Shown piece by piece: positions 1 through 10,300 of a stretch of 64,000 nt of DNA. The notes under the pieces were generated by a model, which did no database searches, was not told the origin of the DNA, and saw only the letters and a program-made list of their open reading frames with translations. Source of the stretch: Mercenaria mercenaria (lineage: Eukaryota > Mollusca > Bivalvia > Venerida > Veneridae); assembly GCF_021730395.1 (NCBI RefSeq), contig NC_069378.1, forward strand, positions 40,189,001-40,253,000, written 5' to 3'. Position numbers and translations under genes: made by a program. The number at the start of each line of letters is the position of its first letter. Within the stretch, counting starts at the first letter, position 1.

Positions 1-61
1 TAAAATAATTTTGCAACTACTGATATATATTGGAAGATGAGAATAAGCCGAAAAACAGAAC

Positions 62-240
62 TTTATTAATAACTCCCATTTCACTGTTAAACACAGCAAT
101 TAGAATATGGCAATCTCTCAGACAGCACTCAATCTATATAAATGCATTCATTACTCTTTCTGGCACTTGCTCATGATTTGACATTCAGAATCTAAACAAG
201 TTACACTATAAATTACAAAGACACTGTTTAAGCATTTATT
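62..240 (-). terminator. Polyadenylation signals of the cysteine-rich peptide gene
   Basis: On the minus strand AATAAA occurs at 240-235 and again at 67-62, about 50 and 220 nt past the stop codon. Either could end the transcript. Nothing else is recognised in the first 288 bases. Confidence 0.35.
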
Positions 241-288
241 ATTATATCAAAATTAGGTCTGGATTTTAGGATGTAACCATACGATATT

Positions 289-1040
289 TCAGTGACAGAA
301 TACGAGACTTCCATCAGTGTCATACCATTCAGCATTGCAGCCACCACAATAGTTCGAACTGAAAAAAAAATGTAATGCAATTATTAGCTAGTGTCTGTTC
401 ACCACTTACGCACCAGTAGAAAGGGAGGGGAAAAACATTCGATAAAAAAGCTATGGCTGGTAATGAAAAAATATTGTGTACATCTATTAATATTTGAGAA
501 GCGGAATTTGTGTACGTGCGTGCGTCCGTGTGTGTGTTTAATTGCCTGTTATTTGAATATCCAATTTCAACATTGAAATTAAAATTATACATACACGCAT
601 TTTGCGTTTGGATATCCGGCACAGCCATGTTGCATGGGTATCATACATGGGTCAACGAAACAATTCACAAGACCAAGACCTCCCGGGCACCCATGTTGAA
701 TGGACGCCAAATGAACACCTGCAATAGAGGAAGGTAGATACAACTGAAGTATAAGATCACAGAACATGTGCCTTTGCTTTAAATACTATCATGTCGGCCA
801 GTAACACACGTAATTTCCCGGTCTGTAGCCATTCATATTCATTCTCGCATCTTCTTTTCCTCGTGGAATTTTCAGTTCAACGGTTAACCTTTACAAGCTA
901 GGATATGTCTAGAAAAAACTGCACAGTATGAAGTTATTTATTCTTAATATATGACATAGAATTTGACTAACAGAGGCAATAATAAAATGACACTAACCTG
1001 CAAATAAAGAAATAACGAGGAAAGAAAGAAAGACTTTCAT
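289..1040 (-). CDS. Small secreted cysteine-rich peptide, three exons (78 aa)
   Basis: I assembled three exons on the minus strand: 1040-998, 718-595 and 358-289. Their lengths (43+124+70) sum to 79 codons including the stop, and every junction has GT and AG. Exon 1 encodes a start Met and a hydrophobic signal peptide (MKVFLSFLVISLFAG). The mature part has eight cysteines, in the contexts HGCPGG, VNCFVDPC, HGCAGYPNAKC and NYCGGCNAEWYD, ending in FCH. This N-C-x3-PC ... P-x-A-x-C ... YCGGC pattern resembles a cysteine-rich domain I associate with secreted proteins of marine invertebrates, but I cannot name the family firmly. Four disulfides are likely and the product should be extracellular. 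The exon 2 donor could be placed at a nearby GT; the chosen site (GT|gtatgt) is the one that keeps the cysteine motif in frame. Function is unknown: antimicrobial, protease-inhibitor and matrix roles are all possible. The gene lies head-to-head with the MAGUK gene. Confidence 0.72.
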
Positions 1041-1127
1041 TGTCGATTATTGTTTTCTTCAGCTTAGACAGACACTTCCAATTGTTATCGTGGCACTAAT
1101 ACTGATAAGAATAAATGTACGTAACAA

Positions 1128-1138
1128 TGTATATATGG
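1128..1138 (-). promoter_or_regulatory. TATA box candidate for the cysteine-rich peptide gene
   Basis: The minus strand reads CCATATATACA here, about 90 nt before the start codon at 1040. That spacing fits a TATA box with transcription starting around 1100 and a short 5' UTR. This rests on motif and spacing only. Confidence 0.4.
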
Positions 1139-1417
1139 AAAATGGGAACGTCAAACTTATTGAAATATGGCAAGTTCAATGTTATGAAAATACCTAATCA
1201 ACTTTCTACATAATTTTTCATACAAGTTTTAAGAAACAATATTGAGAATGTTCAAGAAGCATTTGTCAAGTCTATTTTTATCCTAAATGGTTTAAACGAT
1301 TTTTTCTTAGTACATAGGGATGAAAGAATAGCTTGCAAAGAAAACAAAACAAGTATAGATAAAACCTTTTTATCTGTATAAAATTCCAACTCTTGTCATA
1401 AGACCTTAAATATCGCC

Positions 1418-1496
1418 CATCACCACCACCGTACGTTGAGTTTTGAGGCACCACCACCGTACGTTGAGTTTTGAGGCTCCACCACCGTACGCTAGA
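1418..1496. repeat. Short tandem repeat (~29 bp, three copies) in the intergenic region
   Basis: Three adjacent copies of a unit containing CACCACCGTACG, two of them followed by TTGAGTTTTGAGG, lie between the divergent peptide and MAGUK genes. The stretch 1041-1560 otherwise holds only AT-rich sequence and the presumed promoters. Confidence 0.6.
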
Positions 1497-1561
1497 AAAT
1501 TAACAAGGAATTTCACCTTTAGTTGATTGACCAATAAGAAGTAGCGTTACATATTCTTTAG

Positions 1562-1612
1562 TCACGTGACTTCAGGTGTGGGACGCAAACCGCGTCAGAT
1601 CGATGTAAACAG
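1562..1612 (+). other. Possible 5' noncoding exon of the MAGUK gene
   Basis: A short GC-richer island starts with CACGTGAC (an E-box type motif) and ends AACAG|gtgagaat, a good splice donor. It lies upstream of the coding exon that opens at 3133 after a clear acceptor, so it could be the first noncoding exon. No transcript evidence is available. The following stretch 1613-3132 would be intron; it holds AT-rich sequence and an inverted repeat at 2181-2231. Confidence 0.3.
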
Positions 1613-2180
1613 GTGAGAATATTTCTCATATTCATTGTTTATGTTATGTTTAAGCAGTCAGTTTCCACGTGAATGGTGAATGTAAAAGCACAGCATTTTG
1701 TCGAAAATAATTTTGCTGTGAATACAATCAGTAATGACTAAAGTAAACACAGAGCCAAATGTCATTAGGAAAATGGCCGACTTCCTCAAACAGGAAATGA
1801 GAGATTTTTGGTAATAAATAGTGAAAATCTGACTGTCATGCTTTCAAAACCACAAATATCACAAAATTATAATATTATGTGGTGGTAGTACATATACAGA
1901 CCACTTCCAGCAGCGTTTTTGTTAATTCCTTGAGACTTGTTTCGGGTGTCCAGGCCTTGGCAGTGACTACGGATTTTTATTTTGGAAGTATCGTATATAT
2001 CTAGCAGTTCGGTCCTGTGTTCTAGCCATCCCGTAACCAGACACCTAGCCTATCTGGGCCCCTATCTGCGTTGGGTTTTCTTGCCATCCAGTAATCAGTT
2101 TATTCAGAGTACTGTACTCAATTTAAATTATCATATTTTGTTTGGTAGTGCTTAGCGGTCTGGTAATCAGTATGAATGGC

Positions 2181-2231
2181 AGTGGCTAGGGATTGGGTCT
2201 TGAGGTCCGGTTACCGAACCCCTAGCCACTT
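2181..2231. repeat. Inverted repeat AGTGGCTAGGG / CCCCTAGCCACT
   Basis: An 11-12 bp inverted repeat with a ~28-bp loop sits in the presumed first intron. Related CTAGCC motifs occur from 2020 to 2060. It may be one end of a decayed DNA transposon; no matching far end was found. Confidence 0.35.
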
Positions 2232-3132
2232 CCAATATGAATACTGAGAACGGTATTTACAAAGAGGAGACTATTTTATCTTTAAAATCGGGAGATGATT
2301 TCAATTGTTTGCTCTCGTATTTATCTTATCGTTTTAAATACATTGTAAGTGACAGGAAACAAGTAGAATCTGTTTATAATTCTTCGCAAGTGCGATAAGT
2401 AATAAATTATAAAGCAATTTATACACCATAATCTGGAGAGGTAAAAGAGTGTTTATATATAAAGAGAGCTTTAATTATAACTTAATAGGAGAGATCGTGT
2501 TTGTACACAAATCCGTTGTATATTCTATTTTTAGAACGGATAAGACAAAGGTCGGGTGGGCAGACGCCGAGCGTCCATGCTTTTTTTGTTAACAGTGATG
2601 TTTTTCTAACGGCTTAAACTTTCTTTAAATACAAATAATATCAATAATTTTTTGATCAATGGAAAGGATATAAAACAAGCAATTTATTGATAACTTTTAA
2701 TCATTATTTCGAAATAAAATGGATTAATTATGAACGCTTAACTTACAGTGTTTTTTCTAAAAGTTTGGAGCATCGCTACGCCGCTATTAAAATCATATGT
2801 CATTTAAAACGGTTATTCATTTTCAAAAGATATTTGAATAAGAAAATATGAAAATCGTAAGCATTTCAAAACTTTTTGAATTTTTAAAATCCATAAATGA
2901 ACAAAGAAGTTGTTAAAAATTGAAAATTCCGATCCCATACACAAACGATGTAAAAATAGTTTGTTTTACCCACCACCAGATAAACAGGTGTTGATGCGTG
3001 ACGTCAGGGCGATCACTCCTATATGTTTTGATATTATATAACTTTACTAGTACCAGTATTCCTTGTAAACGATACTTGTTGTTCATCAGTATGACACTGT
3101 TATTTTTTGTCTATAGAAAGTGTTGTATTCAG

Positions 3133-3204
3133 AAGACCAAGCAAGCAGCTAAACATTCACCAAGATGCCGGCAGCCTCACACACTGAGGATGAAACTGGA
3201 TTAG
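3133..3204 (+). CDS. MAGUK exon 1 (start codon at 3165, residues 1-13)
   Basis: The acceptor TTGTATTCAG ends at 3132. A 32-nt 5' UTR precedes ATG in the context CACCAAGATGC. The coding part reads [13 protein letters not shown] and ends TTAG|gtaact in phase 1. Confidence 0.8.
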   Translation, partial: KTKQAAKHSPRCRQPHTLRMKLD

Positions 3205-6200
3205 GTAACTTAAGGCTTCAGAGCCATCTACCGCTTTTTGATCACCTATATAGATACTGGTTGATGAGATAACGTTAGGACATAGTTAACATAAATTTAG
3301 ACACTTCATTTTACTTTTGAATCAGTATTTTCTTTGTTTAAATCAAGCACACAGTTAACTATATTATTAATCATAATAATTATACGTGCCAAATCTATGT
3401 CTGCTAAATATCTGTTAAAACTTGTTCAATATCACTTTATCAGACTAAAAAAGACAGTAAGCTTATCTTTTTATAAAGATCTCAAGTGAAGAGTGTGTGA
3501 GAAAAAAATGTTTTTGATTATATTTATAGTTCAATTGTAACAGTATGAGAAATGAAAATATGTTCAAATTTTCAGTGGCAGTAAGAACTTTACAGAACAA
3601 TCTAGATCGACTGCAAGATGCGGCTGATGCTCCAGACAATGAGATCAATTTTCTCAGCAAATTCTTGTCTAACCCACTCTTACAGTCCATTGTAGAGGTA
3701 TGTCTGACCCACTCTTACAGTCTGTTGTAGAGGTATGTCTGAGCCACTCTTACAGACTATTGTAGAGGTATTTAGTTTCAAGTGTAAGTCCCTCCTACAG
3801 TCTTATCATAGAGGCATGTAGTTTAATATGTAGCTTCCCTCTTATTGTCATCTTAGAGGTATGTGGTTTCACTAATAAGATTTTTAAACTAAAAACATGA
3901 TTTATTTAAATATTTTACTGTTTTTTGTTTACCAGGAGAACATTTTGCATACTAATCTTAAGATGTAATTTTAAGGAATACCAGTAAGACATAACAGATG
4001 CAAATATACTAAAATAGTAAATAAAGCATTGTAAATTTCTTACTATGTATTCATTTGAAATTATCGGACCCTTAAACTTTAAACGAATTGTATTTGAAAA
4101 ACTTACCCATTCAAGATGATAATTTTTACACTGCATTTATTTGCTACAGAAGACAAATAAAACTAGCTTTTCAGTATAAATACATGCATATTAACCTTCC
4201 TAAGACATGCACACTATACACAATGATACAGGAGAAAGAATGACACAAGTTCCCATTTAGAACTGACATTTAAAAAAATGTTATCATAATTTGAATTTTC
4301 CTCTCTTAGTATGTCATTTAAATTAAATATGATTATTATCCCCCGCCGATGAAATCAGGAGGCGGGTATTGAAATGGCATTTCCGTGCATCTGCAGCCAT
4401 TTCTCAGTAACTAGCAGGTAGAATTTCATAAAACTTGAAATAAACATGAACCAACATACTGTGATAATGCCCGTCAAGTTTTTTTTGGATTGGTCAATTT
4501 CCCTTAGAGTTATTGCCATTGGTTTAATGAAAAATCCATGTCTGCAGCCATTTCTCAGTAACAAGCTGGTAGAGTTTCATGTCTCTTGAAATAAATATGA
4601 ACCAACATACTTCGATGATGCCCGTCATTTTTAGCTCACATGTCAGTTTGTGACAAGGTGAGCTTTTGTGATCACGCAGCGTCCGTCGTCCGTCCGTCCG
4701 TGCATGCGTAAACTTTTGCTTGTGACCACTCTAAGGTCACATTTTTCATGGAACCTTTATGAAAATTGGTCAGAATGTTCATCTTGATGATATCTAGGTC
4801 AAGTTCGAACTGGGTCATGTGCGATCCAAAACTAGGTCAGTAGGTCTAAAAATAGAAAAACATTGTGATCTCTCTAGAGGCCATACTTTTCAATGGATCT
4901 TCATGAAAGTTGGTCAGAATGTTCACCTGGATGATATCTAGGTCAAGTTTGAAACTGGGTCATGTGCCTTCAAAAACTAGGTCAGTAGGTCAGATAATAA
5001 AAAGACCTTGTGACCTCTCTAGAGGCCATATTTTTCATGGGATCTATATGAAAGTTAGTCTGAATGTTCATCTTGATGATATCTAGGTCAAGTTCGAAAC
5101 TGGGTCATCTGCGGTCAAAAACTAGGTCAGTAGGTCTAAAAATAGAAAAACCTTGTGACCTCTCTTAGTGTTATTTCTAGAGTTCAAAAAGGGCAGGGTG
5201 CTGTCTTAAAGGGGCAGGGTGCTGTCCGAAAGGGGCAGGGTGCTCTATTAGACGTGAAAGTTACCATAGCAGTAGTTAAATTTCTATATGTCTATAGTTG
5301 ATATGTATTCCATTTATGTTTATTGCACACTTAAAAGAAATGTCACAGAATAAAGTGGTAAATCTTCCCAAAACCAGTAACATAGTTTAAAAAGACATTT
5401 TACTTACTTCAAGTTTAGGTTAAACCATTAAAGCCTTTCTCTTAAAAAATGTCACCAAGAAGGGCCTTAATATAAGCTTAATCTTGAAACCAAGATCATG
5501 TTGTAAACAAAATAGTAAAAGGCCTGTTTCAGGTCACATTGTAAACTAATAAATATCAAAAGTCATGTTGTATTGATCAGGTCTTTCATCAATGTTTCAT
5601 TAACAGAAAAGTGCTATTACAGTCAGGTTAAAGTTTACTAAAACGCATATCCAAAATATACCATCCAGATACTGGTACACTTTCGGAATGTTGTCTGGAA
5701 GTAGCTTTTACTCAGTTTACATGACCCACTAGGGTAAACCGAAGATAGTTCCTCAAATTCTGATGTTTTTCATCATAAAAAATACACCGACAGTCAGCTT
5801 TTTTGAAGGAAATATGGAAAAATTGCATATGACATCGGGAGTAATAAGACTCAAGAACGGACATTCTAAACTTTCATTTGCTTTCGATATTCATTAAAAT
5901 TTGAGCATTTTCTAGTTGAAATTACAGTAGAATTAAACTGCATTGATATATACTTGTTATTATACTAAACACGGTCTAATTTAAATTTTGCACAAAATAA
6001 TCTAGGACACTTTTCACGTGCTCGGTAATCAGCTGGCTGCTTACGAACGCCTTTTTGACATAACACGGGATCCATTCTCTTTATCAATTAGTTTTAACAC
6101 TTCGCTGATTCTCATTACCTGTGTGCACTCACCGTGACATAATTTGCTGATAAAAAAATCGTCGAGGCATGTCAACAGGGAAATTAGCGGGTTTAGCAGA

Positions 6201-7353
6201 AGATCAAAGGCAAGAGGGCAGCGCGTGGCGGCAGTAAAAAAGGGCAGGGCGGGGCGCCCCGCTGTGTCGCTCTAGAAATAACACTACTCTCTAGAAGCCA
6301 TACTTGTGAATGGATCTTCATGAAAATTGGTCAGAATGTTTACCTTGATGATATCTAGGTCAAGTTTAAAACTAGGTTACGTGCCATCAATAACTAGGGC
6401 AGTAGGTCAATTAATACAAAACCCTTGTGACGTCTCTAGAGGCCATATTTTTCATGGGATCTGTATGAAAGTTGGTCTGAATATTCATCTTGATGATATC
6501 TAGGTCAAGTTCGAAACTGGGTCAACTGTGGTCAAAAACTAGGTCAGTAGGTCTAAAAATAGAAAAACCTTGTGACCTCTGTAGAGGCCATACTTTTGAA
6601 TGGATCTTCATCAAAATTAGTCAGAATGTTCACCTGGATGATATCTAGGTCAGATTCGAAACTGGGTCACGTGTCTTCAATAACTAGGTCAGTAGGTCAA
6701 ATAATAAAAAAACCTTGTGACCTCTAGAGGCCATATTTTTCAATGGATCTTCATGAAAATTGGTCAGAATTTTTATCTTGATGATATCTAGGTCAGATTC
6801 AAAACTGGGTCATATGAGCTCAAAAACTAGGTCACTGTGTCAAATAATAGAAAAAACGTCATACTCAGTTCAAAACTGGGTCATGTGGGGACAGGTGAGC
6901 GAATCAGGACCATCATGGTCCTCTTGTTTTTTTAATTGGTCAATTTTGCCCGTTAATTGTTTAAAAATTCACAGATTTGTACATAACAAACCAACCAATT
7001 GGTAGAATTTCATTAAAATTCTTTCATTATTTTCCATGAACATTTATTATAAACATGTGAAGTTGTGTACCCACACCTGGTCACCACCTTGCGTTGGTCC
7101 CCCCTTCTCCCCCTCCCCCCACCACCAAAAAATGTTTTTCATTCCTTTTTAAAATTTTTTTTTTCAAACCTTCCATGAATATTTATCAACATGCAAAGTT
7201 GTACCGTTTCCCCACCTACCTCCTCCACCCAGTCATACCCACCACCCCGATCATGCATCCCCCCCACCCTTTTTATTTTTTTTTTCATTTTCCATCATTA
7301 TTTATAATCAACATTTGAAGTTTTGTACCCTCACCCAGTCACCCCCGCTGCCC

Positions 7354-7384
<31 letters not shown>

Positions 7385-10300
7385 AGGCATTCATTTTCTG
7401 TTAAATTGGTTTTGACTAATGAAATTATTTGCTTCTTAGTAACATCCTTAACTTTTTGTCGGATATTTTTTTTTGCCATTCCTCACCACAAGCCCTTTCG
7501 GCGGGGGATACCAATTCATCAAATTTGCATGTTTTAAATAAGTATTTTGATCATTATTTTCAGACACAAGACAAACTGGAAGATCAGCCAGAGGTACCAG
7601 CAAACATACATGCAGGGAAGTTAGTGACAGATGTATACAATGCTCTAGGGGACCTGATCAGCACAGACAGAACTGCTGATGAGCTTGATAGACTTCTCTC
7701 AGACAGGCATTTCAAGGTAAACATTGTCAGACAGGTATTTCAAGGTAAAAATTGTCAGACAGGCATTTCAAGGTAAAACATTGTTAGACAGGCATTTCAA
7801 GGTAAAACATTGTCAAACAGGCTTTCCAGGGTAAAACATTGTCAGACAGGCTTTCCAAGGTAAAACATTGTCAGACAGGCATTTCAAGGTAAAACATTGT
7901 CAGACAGGCATTTCAAGGTAAAACATTGTCAGCATTTCAAAGTAAACATTATCAGACAGGCATTTCAAGGTTAGGTAAAACATTGTCAGACAGGCATTAA
8001 GGTAAAACATTGTCAGACAAGCATTTCAAGGTAAAACATTGTCAGACAGGCATTTCAAAGTAAACATTGTCAGACAGGCATTTTAAGGTTAGGTAAAACA
8101 TTGTCAGACAGGCATTAAGGTAAAACATTGTCAGACAGGCATTTCAAGGTAAAGCATCGTCAGACAGGCATTTCAGAGTAAAACATTGTCAGACAGGCAT
8201 TTCAATGTAAAACATTGTCAGAGAGGCATTAAGGTAAAATATGGTCAGACATGCATTTCAAGGTTAGGTAAAACATTGTCAGACAGGCATTTCAAGGTAA
8301 AACATTGTCAGACAGGCATTTCAAGGTAAACATTGTCAGACAGGCATTTCAAGGTAAAACATTGTCAGACAGGCTTTAAGGTAAAACAAAGTTACACTAA
8401 AGTGTTTGTTTTATTTTAGTGTAAATCATTTTTGAAAGGGAAAATCATTTTGACTTTCTGAATCATATCTTTAAATTCCAAGCTCCAGGCATATAGACAG
8501 TTGGTAACCATTTTTTAACAAGCTAGTGGCTGACAAACTAGCTTCATCAGGATGGTTTAAGTTGGATTTTAACCTTTGAAGTTTCTAAGAGAGATGCCTT
8601 TACCACCTGGCCAAAGTGTACAGTTAATATACATCTTAATATTCATGAAGATTATAAGAGTAGTGTTGATGATCTGAAATAGTTTTTATCTGTAATTCAA
8701 AGTTGACAGAGTAGCAAGCTCTGTACAACCATGCAGTTTGGACAAGTAAAATTTTACATATTAATTAGACACAGATACCTCAGTGGTAAGATTAAGATAT
8801 GTCATCTATATGTTATACATTGAAAGGTGTTTGTCCTTATACATATATAGTTATATATTCCAATTTATTTTATTTTCAGGCTGTGTTAGATGCCCATGAT
8901 GACATTATTGACAGGAATTTTGAAGAGATTCCAGCTGTCGAAGACCAACCTATCTTCCAGGAGACTGATCAGGGTGTATTTAACACTGTGAATGACCAGA
9001 TTAGACTGGTCGGTATTATGAAGAGTGATACTGAACCATTGGTGAGTACAGGCTGTATTTCAAGGTTGAGAACCTTTATACACATAGGAGGAATAGAGAA
9101 CCATTGTTGTCAGTAGGTTTTAGAGGGAATTTTAAAAGGGTTAAAAAATCATGGTTTTGAATCACTGGGTTATTATTAGAGAGATATTTTGTTACGCAAA
9201 GAACTACAAAACCATAAATTGGTAAAAAATAATAGGTACACACTGACCAAAACATCTGGCCAATTTGTTGTTCAGTAGTTAGTATTTCATAGGTACCTTT
9301 CAAGTCTATGATTGATATGGTCATAATGTGCCTATAGATGTTATTCTTCTGAAAAAAGATTTCAGAATTTCTGAGTTTTAACTGATCTGTAAAATTTTTA
9401 GAAATTGAATTTAACACTCTTCATAACATAGAATATTATGTTCTTGTTTAAAATATAAAAAATGCTTTACAGTTTCTTTTGTTGATGTGTTAGGGAATCA
9501 CAGTGAAAATAGATGAGACTGGAGACCTCACCATTGCCAGAATTATGGCAGGCAGCATGAGCGATAAATTAGGTATGTAATGATAACCTGTTCATTTTTT
9601 TTGGATTGAGAACTTTATACGACAAACCATTTTATACCACTAGGTTTTTATGCCCCCAAAGGGAGGCATATTAGTTTTCAACTGTCTGTTTGTTTGTTCG
9701 TTGGTTCATTCGTCACAACATTAACTTTTTGCATGAAGGCACTTTACTCGCGAACCACTGCACCCAGGACCTTTAAACTTCACATGCTGATAGTACTTAT
9801 TGAGTACACGGCCCCTACTTACTTTGGGGTCACCAGGTCAAAGGCCAAGGTCACCAGGTCAAAGTTCAAGGTGCTGCGGGGGCATTTGTCACCATTAGTG
9901 ACAGCTCTTGTTTTATAAGTGAACCATGATTGCTTATTCCTAGTGAAAATACAGGTCTTTGTTATCATAATTGCTAGATTTGATTTATTACAAGCCTGCT
10001 TGTTTAAATCTGTCAATAGTATAAACAGCCTAGGAAAACCTAGCAAGAGGTTAACAAGACTTTGCGAGTTGGATGCCTCAGGGAGGCTTATACATATCTT
10101 TGATGAATTAGCTAGACAGTAGTGTTAACTATATATCGTTTGTTTCAATATTATTTGTGGAAAATAAGCAAAAACTAAATCAAGGAATACTTTTACATTA
10201 ATTTTTCACATTTTATGATTAAGTTTCAAATACTGATGAAAAAATACAGTTTTAGCAAAAACTTTGAAACCAAACAGACATTGGATTTAAGATTTTGCCA

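Larger units (their letters stand above)
4334..7530 (+). mobile_element. Interspersed element with GC-rich hairpin ends (outer host of a nested insertion)
   Basis: The left end reads ATTATCCCCCGCCGATG and then CAGGAGGCGGG. A related hairpin-like end, CCTTTCGGCGGGGGATACC, lies near 7490-7512. Inside are repeats of ~160 bp with CTGCAGCCATTTCTCAGTAAC and GATGATGCCCGTCA. The element is split by a Helitron-like insertion at 4630-6925 and carries poly-T and a long poly-C tract near 7353-7372. A related left end is at 13424. Class is uncertain: its layout (hairpin ends, internal repeats) fits mollusc Helitron-like or pearl-type nonautonomous elements. The right boundary is approximate. Confidence 0.45.

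Noticed and set aside
391-737. Overlapping plus-strand frames near the window start
   Set aside because: They lie antisense to, or within introns of, the cysteine-rich peptide gene and have no recognisable content.
7094-7318. Proline- and phenylalanine-rich frame
   Set aside because: It is a translation of C- and T-rich low-complexity DNA inside a mobile element.
9076-9417. 113-codon minus-strand frame in MAGUK intron 4
   Set aside because: AT-rich intronic sequence, no homology, no splice context.
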